58,807 nt of DNA from Actinoplanes palleronii (GTDB taxonomy: Bacteria > Actinomycetota > Actinomycetes > Mycobacteriales > Micromonosporaceae), in NCBI RefSeq assembly GCF_016862315.1, contig NZ_BOMS01000112.1, positions 1 through 58,807 of the forward strand. The letters run 5' to 3'. A model generated the notes under the pieces. That model ran no database searches. It had not been told where the DNA came from and saw only the letters and a list, made by a program, of their open reading frames with translations. Of this stretch, positions 32,174 through 39,414 are shown one piece after another. The first letter of the stretch is position 1, and each line of letters starts with the position of its first letter. The position numbers and the translations under genes were made by a program.

Positions 32174-33652
32174 ATGACCAGGTCCGCGAGCCCGTCACCC
32201 GCCGCCGACGACTTTCCGGTACGCGGTGACGACACCCCGCCAGCGCCGCCCGCCGTCGAGGAGGACGCGCCCGATGAACTGGCGCGGCTGCGTGCCGAGA
32301 ACGCCGCTCTGCGCGCGCAGTTGCAGGAGCACCCGCCCGGTCCTCCCCGTCCTCCCCGTCCGGCCCGCGGCCGGGCCGTGCGGCGCGCGATCGCCGCCGT
32401 GCTCGCCGCGCTGGCGGCGTTCGCCCTGGTCACCAGCGTGGTCGGGCTGTGGGCGGCGCGCACCACGCTGAACACCGACCGCTGGGTGGCCACCGTCGCG
32501 CCGCTGCCGCAGGACCCGGCGGTCTCCGCGGCCGTCGCCCAGTACGCGACCACCCAGCTGTTCGAGGTGATCGACGTCGAACAGCGGCTGCGGACCGTGC
32601 TGCCGCAGCAGGCCGCGTTCGTCGCCGGTCCGCTGACCGGTCAGCTGCGCGAGCAGGTCCGCGAGGTGATGACGAACGTGCTGCGCAGCGACCGCTTCCA
32701 GCTGGTCTGGACGGAGCTGAACCGGCGGTTGCACCAGCGGCTGATGGCGGTGCTCAGCGGGACCAGCCAGGTGGTGACGGCCTACGACGACCGGATCCAG
32801 ATCGACCTGCTGCCACTGATCAATCAGGCGCTGCGGGAGCTGAGCGCGCAGCTGCCGACGATGTTCGGTAAGGAGATCACCCTGCCCGACCTGAGCAGCG
32901 GGGCGATCCCGCCCGGCCTGCGCGAACGGGTGCAGGAGCAGCTCGGCGTGCCGCTGCCGGCGAACTTCGCGCAGTTCACCGTCTACGACGCCGGGAAGCT
33001 GAAGGCCGCTCAGGAGGCGGTCACCACCGCGAAGCGGGATCTGGCCCTGTTCACCGGCGCGGCGATCCTGCTGCTGATCGCGGCGTACGTCGTCTCGCCC
33101 GCCCGCCGGCGCACCACCGTCCAGTTCGGGATCTGGCTGGTGATCGCGGCCGTCACGGTCACCGCGGTGCTGCGCGCGGTCCGCCGGGAGTTGCTCGCCC
33201 AGGTGCCCGACGGAACCTACCGGTCCGGCGCCGACGCCGCGATGACCAGCATCTTCGGCCTGCTCCGGGACCGCGGCACGCAGCTCATCGTGCTCGGCGC
33301 GCTGCTGGCGCTGCTCGCCTACCTGGTCGGCCCCGGCCGGTTCCCGGTCTGGCTGCGCTCCCAGCTTGCCCGGGGCGGCCGGGCCACCGCCCGTGGCGTG
33401 CGCACCGGCTCGGGCGCGCTGGCCACGCACGCGCCCGGCTGGATCGCCGCGCACCTCGACCCGCTCCGGATCACCGGAGTGGTCGTCGCCGCGGTCCTCG
33501 CCCTGGTCCTGTCGTCCTGGACCGCCCTGCTGGTGATCGCCATCCTGCTGATCGTCTACGAGATCACCGTGACCCTGATCGCCCATCGACACCCCGACAG
33601 CCGGTCCGAGCCGGAAGGCGGCTGGCTGCCAGGGGTGTCTCACGGCCGCTGA
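32174..33652 (+). CDS. Large membrane protein of unknown function
   Basis: 492 residues. A short N-terminal coiled coil (ELARLRAENAALRAQL) is followed by a transmembrane helix near 75-95, an extracytoplasmic domain of about 200 residues (WVATVAPLPQDPAVSAAVAQ) and several further helices. AGGAGGA precedes the ATG. I know similar unannotated integral membrane proteins in actinomycetes but no function. Its last codons (GWLPGVSHGR) are encoded by the left arm and loop of a dispersed hairpin repeat, so the C-terminus may have been changed by insertion of that repeat. Confidence 0.75.
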   Translation: MTRSASPSPAADDFPVRGDDTPPAPPAVEEDAPDELARLRAENAALRAQLQEHPPGPPRPPRPARGRAVRRAIAAVLAALAAFALVTSVVGLWAARTTLNTDRWVATVAPLPQDPAVSAAVAQYATTQLFEVIDVEQRLRTVLPQQAAFVAGPLTGQLREQVREVMTNVLRSDRFQLVWTELNRRLHQRLMAVLSGTSQVVTAYDDRIQIDLLPLINQALRELSAQLPTMFGKEITLPDLSSGAIPPGLRERVQEQLGVPLPANFAQFTVYDAGKLKAAQEAVTTAKRDLALFTGAAILLLIAAYVVSPARRRTTVQFGIWLVIAAVTVTAVLRAVRRELLAQVPDGTYRSGADAAMTSIFGLLRDRGTQLIVLGALLALLAYLVGPGRFPVWLRSQLARGGRATARGVRTGSGALATHAPGWIAAHLDPLRITGVVVAAVLALVLSSWTALLVIAILLIVYEITVTLIAHRHPDSRSEPEGGWLPGVSHGR

Positions 33653-33672
33653 GACACCCCTGGCAACCAGCC
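33620..33672. repeat. GAGACACCCCT hairpin repeat (best copy), probable terminator
   Basis: A perfect 16-bp stem (33627-33642 with 33650-33665), 7-nt loop, plus GGCTGG/CCAGCC outside one mismatch, gives arms of 23 bp. It spans the stop codon of the membrane protein gene. Confidence 0.85.
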
Positions 33673-33722
33673 GGGACCTCGCGCCTGACCGCTCACCGGA
33701 AGCCCCATCGGTCCGGGTTCGG

Positions 33723-33773
33723 GGCTGGTCTCCAGGGGTGTCTCAGCGCAGCTGAGGCACCCCTGAAACCCAG
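33723..33773. repeat. GAGACACCCCT hairpin repeat (second of a pair)
   Basis: CAGGGGTGTCTCAGC (33733-33747) pairs with 33751-33765 across a 3-nt loop with one G-U pair; CTGG/CCAG flank it. It lies just beyond the 3' end of the minus-strand DUF2252 gene, so each convergent gene has its own copy. Confidence 0.8.
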
Positions 33774-33791
33774 CTGGGGGATGGGGCTGGG

Positions 33792-35159
33792 TCAGGACTT
33801 GGTGGCGGCGCGGAAGGCGGCGTGGTCTCGTTCGCTCTGGTCGGCGTAGGACTCGGCGAACTCGGTCAGGGCGCTGTCGAAGCGGCCGCGCCGGCCCAGG
33901 TAGCCGGCGATCGCGATCCGGTCGCCGGCCCGGGCGTGCGCGCGGGCCAGGGTCCAGGCGCACAACTCGGCATACGTCCGCAGGCCGCGCGGGGTCAGCT
34001 CGTCGATGGCGACCGAGCCCTTCCAGTCGCGCAGCTGGCGCACGTAGAAGTCGCGGGTCCGGCCGTCCAGCTGGGGCACCCGCTGCCAGCCCAGGAAGAT
34101 GTCGCCGGTGGCCTGCATCAGCCGTTGCCCGGCGACCACCCGGTGCCCCTCGCCGTCCGGGTCCGGCACCGGGTCCGGCCCGGCCAGCACGCTGACACCG
34201 GCCTCCTTCACCTGCAGCAGCAGCGGATCGGTGTCGTCCCGGGCGGTGAGCAGGATGATCCAGCAGCGGGTGCCGACGCTGCCGACGCCGACCACCTTGC
34301 GGGCCATGTCGACGAACCGGAACGCGTCGAACAGGTGCCGGCGGTCCTCGGCCAGCGTGGACCGGTACCCGGTGAGCATCGTCCGGATCCGGTCCTCCAG
34401 CGCGATCCGGTCCACTGCCGGCAGCAGGTCGGCGACCGGCACCACCAGCGGCGGATCGGCGACGATCCGGCGGCGGCCGTCGACCACCGTGGTCAGCTTG
34501 CGGTACGCCTGCAGGGTGGTCCGGGCGCGGGCCTTGTCGCCGACCCGGGTCACCCGCCGGCGCCGGCTCTTCGCCAGCCGCGTGACCAGGTCGTCCACGT
34601 CGGCCCGGGCGTACCAGACGTCGAGTTCACCCTCGCCCGCGAAACGGATCATCGCGGTCCGGTAGCGCTGGGCGGCGCCGGACAGGATCCCGGCGCGCAC
34701 CCGGCGGCCGAAACCGTTCGCCCGGCCGGCCAGCGCCACGCTGGCCAGCAGGCGTTTCAGGTCCCACTCGAACGGGCCCGGGCAGGTCTCGTCGAAGTCG
34801 TTGAGGTCGAAGACGAGCCGTCGCTCGGGTGAGGCGAACAGCCCGAAGTTGAACAGGTGCGCGTCCCCGCAGAGCTGGGTGCGCAGCCCGGAGTCCGGCT
34901 GGCCGGCCAGATCGGCGGCCATCACGGCGGCCGCACCACGGTAGAACGCGAGCGGGGACGCCCGCATCCGCCGGTGCCGCAGCGCCAGCAGGTCGGGCAG
35001 CCGGTCGGCCTCCTGGTCGAAGACGATCTGGACCGGGTCGGCGCGGTCGGCCGGCGGCCGGAAGACGCCGTGCCCGTCGATCGGCAGCCGGTCGCGGGCC
35101 GCGCGGCCGGTCGCGGCCCGCTCCGCCACGTCCGCGCCGGCCCGCTCGCTCGTGGTCAT
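33792..35159 (-). CDS. DUF2252 protein (kinase-like fold)
   Basis: 455 residues. RMRASPLAFYRGAAAVMAAD, CGDAHLFNFG and VFDLNDFDET are the family hallmarks; the GDAHLxNFG and DxNDFDE motifs recall the catalytic loops of aminoglycoside-kinase-like folds, so a phosphotransferase activity is possible but unproven. Cytoplasmic. Its start overlaps the upstream DUF1269 gene by 4 nt, so both belong to one operon. Confidence 0.85.
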   Translation of the reverse strand: MTTSERAGADVAERAATGRAARDRLPIDGHGVFRPPADRADPVQIVFDQEADRLPDLLALRHRRMRASPLAFYRGAAAVMAADLAGQPDSGLRTQLCGDAHLFNFGLFASPERRLVFDLNDFDETCPGPFEWDLKRLLASVALAGRANGFGRRVRAGILSGAAQRYRTAMIRFAGEGELDVWYARADVDDLVTRLAKSRRRRVTRVGDKARARTTLQAYRKLTTVVDGRRRIVADPPLVVPVADLLPAVDRIALEDRIRTMLTGYRSTLAEDRRHLFDAFRFVDMARKVVGVGSVGTRCWIILLTARDDTDPLLLQVKEAGVSVLAGPDPVPDPDGEGHRVVAGQRLMQATGDIFLGWQRVPQLDGRTRDFYVRQLRDWKGSVAIDELTPRGLRTYAELCAWTLARAHARAGDRIAIAGYLGRRGRFDSALTEFAESYADQSERDHAAFRAATKS

Positions 35160-35650
35160 GGGCGGTTGCCGCCGAACGCCTCGGTGAGCGAGTCACGCTC
35201 CGCCTCGGTCAGGTTGGTGGAGATCAGCCGCTGGCCCATGCCGTGGAACCGCTCGCCCAGCCGGTCCAGGTCGGCGTCGCCGGTGACCAGGAACAGCGCG
35301 GACGTTCCCGGGGTGATCTCGGCGCGGATCCGCTCCAGCTGGTCCGGCGTGATCGCGGTCCCCTCGGTGATCTTGGCGAGGGCGCCCAGCCCGGCGCCGA
35401 CCACGGCGCCGGCCACCGGGATGAACAGCAGGCCGCCGATCACCACGCCCCAGAACGCGCCCCAGCCGGTGCCGCGCAGGGTGTGCGAGTGGGTGTGGTG
35501 CATCTCGGGCTGCTCGGCCCCCTCGGGCCAGGTCACCACCGCGTGGTCGACGATCTTCACCAGGCCGTCGGCGGCGGCGTACTTGACGGTGCCGTACGCC
35601 TGCTCGGCACCCTTGGGGTCGTCGTACTTCCATACCGTAAAAGCCGTCAT
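35156..35650 (-). CDS. DUF1269-family protein (first copy)
   Basis: 164 residues. A soluble N-terminal alpha/beta region (TAFTVWKYDDPKGAEQAYGT), a glycine-rich hydrophobic hairpin (WGAFWGVVIGGLLFIPVAGA) and a second alpha/beta part with TPGTSALFLV. DUF1269 proteins are predicted membrane proteins of unknown function. ATG 35650 begins the conserved part. A box lies 36 bp upstream. It shares its layout with the gene at 37188. Confidence 0.83.
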   Translation of the reverse strand: MTAFTVWKYDDPKGAEQAYGTVKYAAADGLVKIVDHAVVTWPEGAEQPEMHHTHSHTLRGTGWGAFWGVVIGGLLFIPVAGAVVGAGLGALAKITEGTAITPDQLERIRAEITPGTSALFLVTGDADLDRLGERFHGMGQRLISTNLTEAERDSLTEAFGGNRP

Positions 35651-35660
35651 CGGCCCATCG

Positions 35661-36776
35661 TCACCGGGCGGGCGCGGCCGGAACTTCATCCCCGGCGGGC
35701 GATTCGGCGGCGTCGTCCGGTTCCGCTGGTTCCGTCGTGACGGTGTCGGCGAGCAGCAGGTTCAGCCATCGGGTGCCCGGGTCGATGTCGACCAGCAGCC
35801 CCTTGGCGAGCAGGGTGAGCGGGATGGCCAGCAGCGCGCCGAGCGCGCCGAGCACCCAGGCCCAGAAGATCAGCGACAGGAACGAGACGGTCGCCGACAA
35901 CCCCACCGCGTCCCCGACGATCTTCGGCTGGATCACCGACTGGATCACGAAGTTGATCGCGCAGTACAACACGATCACCGCGAGCATCAGGTCGGGTCCG
36001 CCCTGCAGCAGGCCGAGCAGCGCCGGCGGGATCACGCCGACCACGAAGCCGATGTTCGGGATGTAGTTGGTGATGAACGACAGCAGCCCCCAGAGCACCG
36101 GCAGCGGCACGTCCAGGGCCCACAGCAGCAGCGTGTCGAGGACCGCCACGATCAGCCCGAACGCCGTGCAGACCACCAGGTAGCGGCGGGTGCCGCCGGC
36201 GAACGACTGCAGCGCCGCGGCCACCTGCGGGCGCTCGCCGGCCAGCGAGCGCAGCCGGGCCGGGAAGTCCACCGCGTCCAGGGCCATGAACAGCAGCACG
36301 GCGAGCAGGAACAGGGTGTTCGACAGCAGCCCGGCCAGCCCGCCGAACAGCGACGTGACCAGGTGGGCCACCGATTCGCCGTCGACGCCGGCCACCGCGG
36401 CGTGCACCTGCCCGGTGCTGATCCCGAGGGTGCGCAGCCCGTCGGCCAGGTCGTCGCGCAGCGCCGCGAACTGTTCCTGGTAGGCCGGCATCAGGTCGAT
36501 CAGGCGGGTGACCGAGGCGGCCAGCGCGCCGCCCAGCGCGACCAGGATCAGGTAGAGCACCAGGACGGTGAGTATCGCGGCCAGCCAGACCGGCACCCGG
36601 CGACGGCGCAGCCAGGCGGTCAGCGGACTGACCGTGACCACCAGCATCAGGCCCAGGAAGACCGGCCCGACCAGGTCGGCGACCCAGCGCAGCCCGGCCA
36701 CCACGACCACCACACAGGCGAAGCCCAGCAGCACCAGCACGCCGCGGGGCAGCACCGGGGCCGCCGGCTCGGTCAT
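35661..36776 (-). CDS. AI-2E family transporter (UPF0118)
   Basis: 371 residues with about eight helices. TNYIPNIGFVVGVIPPALLG and AINFVIQSVIQPKIVGDAVG are typical for the family, whose members export autoinducer-2 or act as Na+/H+ antiporters. It shares one base with the end of the preceding small gene. The next gene's operator box lies inside its 3' coding end. Confidence 0.88.
   Translation of the reverse strand: MTEPAAPVLPRGVLVLLGFACVVVVVAGLRWVADLVGPVFLGLMLVVTVSPLTAWLRRRRVPVWLAAILTVLVLYLILVALGGALAASVTRLIDLMPAYQEQFAALRDDLADGLRTLGISTGQVHAAVAGVDGESVAHLVTSLFGGLAGLLSNTLFLLAVLLFMALDAVDFPARLRSLAGERPQVAAALQSFAGGTRRYLVVCTAFGLIVAVLDTLLLWALDVPLPVLWGLLSFITNYIPNIGFVVGVIPPALLGLLQGGPDLMLAVIVLYCAINFVIQSVIQPKIVGDAVGLSATVSFLSLIFWAWVLGALGALLAIPLTLLAKGLLVDIDPGTRWLNLLLADTVTTEPAEPDDAAESPAGDEVPAAPAR
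35686..35702. promoter_or_regulatory. TCATCC-N5-GGGCGA box
   Basis: Two mismatches in the right half. It is 36 bp upstream of the DUF1269-DUF2252 operon and falls inside the last codons of the transporter gene. Confidence 0.5.
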
Positions 36777-36991
36777 CAGCGCTCTCCGGCGCCGGACGGG
36801 CTGCGGCTCAGGCAGACCATCTGCACGCCGGAGTGGTCCAGGCGGGTGAGCAGGCGCTCCAGGTCGTCGTCGGAGAGCCGGCCGCTGATCGTGCTCTGCC
36901 GGGGGAGGGTTCGGATCCGCAGGTCACCCAGCACCTTGCGGAGCAGGGGCCCCAGGAAGCCCCGTACCCGGATCTCGTAACGCTCCTGCAT
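36776..36991 (-). CDS. Small conserved protein upstream of the AI-2E transporter
   Basis: 71 residues: YEIRVRGFLGPLLRKVLGD, then a Ser/Thr segment and LSDDDLERLLTRLDHSGVQM. The pattern (beta, helix, helix, beta) matches small actinomycete proteins found beside stress genes, without a known function. The stop shares one base with the transporter start, so the pair is coupled. Two boxes lie 64 and 114 bp upstream. Confidence 0.68.
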   Translation of the reverse strand: MQERYEIRVRGFLGPLLRKVLGDLRIRTLPRQSTISGRLSDDDLERLLTRLDHSGVQMVCLSRSPSGAGER

Positions 36992-37054
36992 GACCGGCTC
37001 CCGTCGTACGAAAAAAGGTGTCCTTGACCTTCGCCCCGAGCGGTCCGGGCGGCA

Positions 37055-37071
37055 TCGCCCGGCGGGGATGA
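37055..37071. promoter_or_regulatory. TCGCCC-N5-GGATGA box
   Basis: Perfect right half and a left half with two mismatches, 64 bp upstream of the minus-strand small-protein/AI-2E operon. Confidence 0.45.
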
Positions 37072-37104
37072 ATGCGGCCTCGCGCCCGGAAGTCGTCCGG
37101 GAAG

Positions 37105-37121
37105 TCATCCGTACGGAATGA
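37105..37121. promoter_or_regulatory. TCATCC-N5-GAATGA box
   Basis: One mismatch, 67 bp before the DUF1269 start at 37188. Its centre is 50 bp from the left box, giving a divergent pair as at 32 kb and 50.5 kb. Confidence 0.6.
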
Positions 37122-37187
37122 GGATCGTGGCGGCGGTGCGTGGCTGACTTGTCGGGACGTAGCCGAGGCAACGAAAAGGAGCACGTC

Positions 37188-37685
37188 ATGGCAACACTGG
37201 TCGCCATCGGATACCCCGACGAGACCACCGCGACAGCGGCGTCGCTGGAGGCCAACCGGCTGGCCAAGGATCTGATCATCCAGCCGGACGCGATCGCGGT
37301 GATCATCCGGGACCGGGAGGGCAAGTTCCACGTCACCACCAACCACCACGCGGTCGGCGGCGGCGCTACCTGGGGGATGTTCTGGGGTCTGCTGTTCGGG
37401 ATGCTGTTCTTCATCCCGATCCTGGGCATGGCGGTCGGCGCCGGCCTGGGCGCGCTCACCGGCAAACTCGCCAAGGGCGCGATCAACAAGGAGTTCCAGG
37501 ACCGGATCCGCAGCGAGCTCCAGCCGGGCACCTCGGCGCTGTTCCTGGTGGTCGAGGCGGTCACCCCGGACAAGGCGGTCGAGTCGCTGAGCAAGTTCGG
37601 CGGCACGGTGCTCAAGTCGTCGCTGCCCAAGGAGACCGAGGAGGAGCTGCAGGAGGCGCTGCACGGCGGAGACGCCAACCGATAA
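37188..37685 (+). CDS. DUF1269-family protein (second copy)
   Basis: 165 residues, with DETTATAASLEANRLAKDL, a glycine-rich hydrophobic hairpin (TWGMFWGLLFGMLFFIPILG) and LQPGTSALFLVVEA. ATG 37188 follows AAAGGAG. Paralogue of the protein from 35156. It is followed by a perfect palindrome that should end transcription, so the SulP gene may have its own promoter. Confidence 0.85.
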   Translation: MATLVAIGYPDETTATAASLEANRLAKDLIIQPDAIAVIIRDREGKFHVTTNHHAVGGGATWGMFWGLLFGMLFFIPILGMAVGAGLGALTGKLAKGAINKEFQDRIRSELQPGTSALFLVVEAVTPDKAVESLSKFGGTVLKSSLPKETEEELQEALHGGDANR

Positions 37686-37703
37686 CCTCGCGAGAAGAGT
37701 GCG

Positions 37704-37731
37704 GGCGCCGCCCGGCCGGCCGGGCGGCGCC
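37704..37731. terminator. Perfect 28-bp palindrome, probable terminator
   Basis: Each 14-bp arm (GGCGCCGCCCGGCC) is the exact reverse complement of the other with no loop, 18 nt after the DUF1269 stop. Confidence 0.8.
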
Positions 37732-37748
37732 TGGCGTGCGGCAGGGGA

Positions 37749-39389
37749 GTGGTGGTGCGCGGCTACGGACGGGACCTGATCGCCGGGATCGTGCTGACCA
37801 CCCTGCTGGTGCCGCAGGGCATGGCGTACGCGGAACTCGCCGGCCTGCCCGCGATCACCGGCCTCTACACGTCGATCCTGTGCCTGCTGGCGTACGCGAT
37901 CGTCGGCCCCTCCAAGGTCCTGGTCCTCGGCCCGGACTCGTCGCTGGGCCCGATGATCGCGGCGGTGATCCTGCCGATCGTGGCGTCCGGCGGTGACCCG
38001 GGCCGGGCGGTCGCGCTGGCCTCGATGCTGGCCCTGCTGGTCGGGGTGATGATGACGGTGGCGGCGGTGGCCAAGCTGGGTTTCGTGGCCGACCTGCTGT
38101 CGCATCCCACCCAGCTCGGCTACGTCAACGGCCTCGCCGTGACGATCCTGATCGGTCAGCTGCCCAAACTGTTCGGCTTCTCGGTGGACGGCGACGGCCT
38201 GTTCGCCGAGGCGGCCGGGTTCGTGCGCGGCGTGGCGAACGGCGAGACGGTGCCCGCCGCGCTGGCCGTCGGCGGGCTCGGCCTGCTGGTGATCCTGCTG
38301 CTGGGCCGGTTCGCGCCCCGGGTGCCGGGCATCCTGCTGGTGGTGGTCGGCGCGATCCTCGCGGTTCCGGCGTTCGGTCTGACCGAGCGGGGTGTGCAGG
38401 TGATCGGTGCGCTGCCGCGCGGGTTCCCGCCGTTCACGCTGCCGTCGGCGAGCTGGGCGGATCTCGGGCTGCTCGCGGTCGGCGCGCTGGGCATCACGCT
38501 GGTCTCGGTCACCGACACCATCTCCACCGCGTCGGCGTTCGCCGCCCGCACCGGTCAGGAGGTGCACGGCAACCGGGAGATGCTCGGCATCGGCGCCGCC
38601 AACCTGTCGGCCGCGTTCTTCCAGGGCTTCCCGGTCAGCACCAGCGGTTCCCGGACCGCGGTGGCGTTCCGGGCCGGCGCGCGCACCAAGCTGACCGGGC
38701 TGGTCGGCGCGGCCGCCATCACCCTGCTGCTGGTCCTGGCGCCCGGTCTGCTGCGCAACCTGCCGCAGCCGGTGCTGGCCGCCGTGGTGATCGCCGCGTC
38801 GCTGTCGCTGGCCGACGTGCCCGGGATGCGCCGGCTCTGGCGGCAGCGCCGGGTCGAGTTCGCCCTGGCCGCGGCGGCCTTCCTGGGGGTGGCGCTGCTC
38901 GGCGTGCTGCCCGGGATCGGTGTCGCGGTCGGCCTGTCGGTGCTCAACGTGTTCCGGCGCGCCTGGTGGCCGTACCGGACCGTGCTGGGGCGGCCCGACG
39001 GGATCAACGGGTACCACGACGTGCGGGACTTCCCGGGCGCCGCCGCGGTGCCCGGCATGACGATCTTCCGGTTCGACGCGCCGCTGATCTTCGCGAACGC
39101 CCGGACGTTCCGCGAGGAGGTGCGTGCGCTGGCCCGGGCCGAGCCGAAACCCCGGTGGATCGTGGTGGCCGCCGAACCGATCACCGACATCGACACCACC
39201 GCCGCGGACATGCTCGAGGAGCTGGACGAGGAGCTCAACGCGGCCGGGATCTCGCTGGTCTTCGCCGAGTTGAAGAGCCCGGTGCGGGAGAAGATCGACA
39301 GGTACAAGCTGACCCGGACGATCGACCCGGCGCACTTCTACCCGACCGTCGAGGACGCGGTTTCATCCCTTCGGGAGGACGTGCGCTGA
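37749..39389 (+). CDS. SulP-family anion transporter with STAS domain
   Basis: 546 residues. VLTTLLVPQGMAYAELAGLP is the SulP signature, about 10-14 helices follow, and a C-terminal STAS domain (from about residue 435, GMTIFRFDAPLIFANARTF) regulates transport. Substrates in the family are sulfate, bicarbonate or organic anions. GTG 37749 after GGGGAG is the likely start; adjacent GTG codons are alternatives. Its 3' end contains a TCATCC-N5-GGAGGA box for the next gene. Confidence 0.88.
   Translation: MVVRGYGRDLIAGIVLTTLLVPQGMAYAELAGLPAITGLYTSILCLLAYAIVGPSKVLVLGPDSSLGPMIAAVILPIVASGGDPGRAVALASMLALLVGVMMTVAAVAKLGFVADLLSHPTQLGYVNGLAVTILIGQLPKLFGFSVDGDGLFAEAAGFVRGVANGETVPAALAVGGLGLLVILLLGRFAPRVPGILLVVVGAILAVPAFGLTERGVQVIGALPRGFPPFTLPSASWADLGLLAVGALGITLVSVTDTISTASAFAARTGQEVHGNREMLGIGAANLSAAFFQGFPVSTSGSRTAVAFRAGARTKLTGLVGAAAITLLLVLAPGLLRNLPQPVLAAVVIAASLSLADVPGMRRLWRQRRVEFALAAAAFLGVALLGVLPGIGVAVGLSVLNVFRRAWWPYRTVLGRPDGINGYHDVRDFPGAAAVPGMTIFRFDAPLIFANARTFREEVRALARAEPKPRWIVVAAEPITDIDTTAADMLEELDEELNAAGISLVFAELKSPVREKIDRYKLTRTIDPAHFYPTVEDAVSSLREDVR
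39363..39379. promoter_or_regulatory. TCATCC-N5-GGAGGA box
   Basis: One mismatch; 36 bp before the GH63 start and inside the last codons of the SulP gene. The conserved distance supports function despite the coding location. Confidence 0.5.
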
Positions 39390-39414
39390 CCCGGGGGCTG
39401 CTCAGCCTGACGGT

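Noticed and set aside
37704..37731. Replication origin or attachment site at the perfect palindrome
   Set aside because: No iterons, no DnaA boxes, no integrase and no tRNA; its position after a stop codon fits a terminator better.
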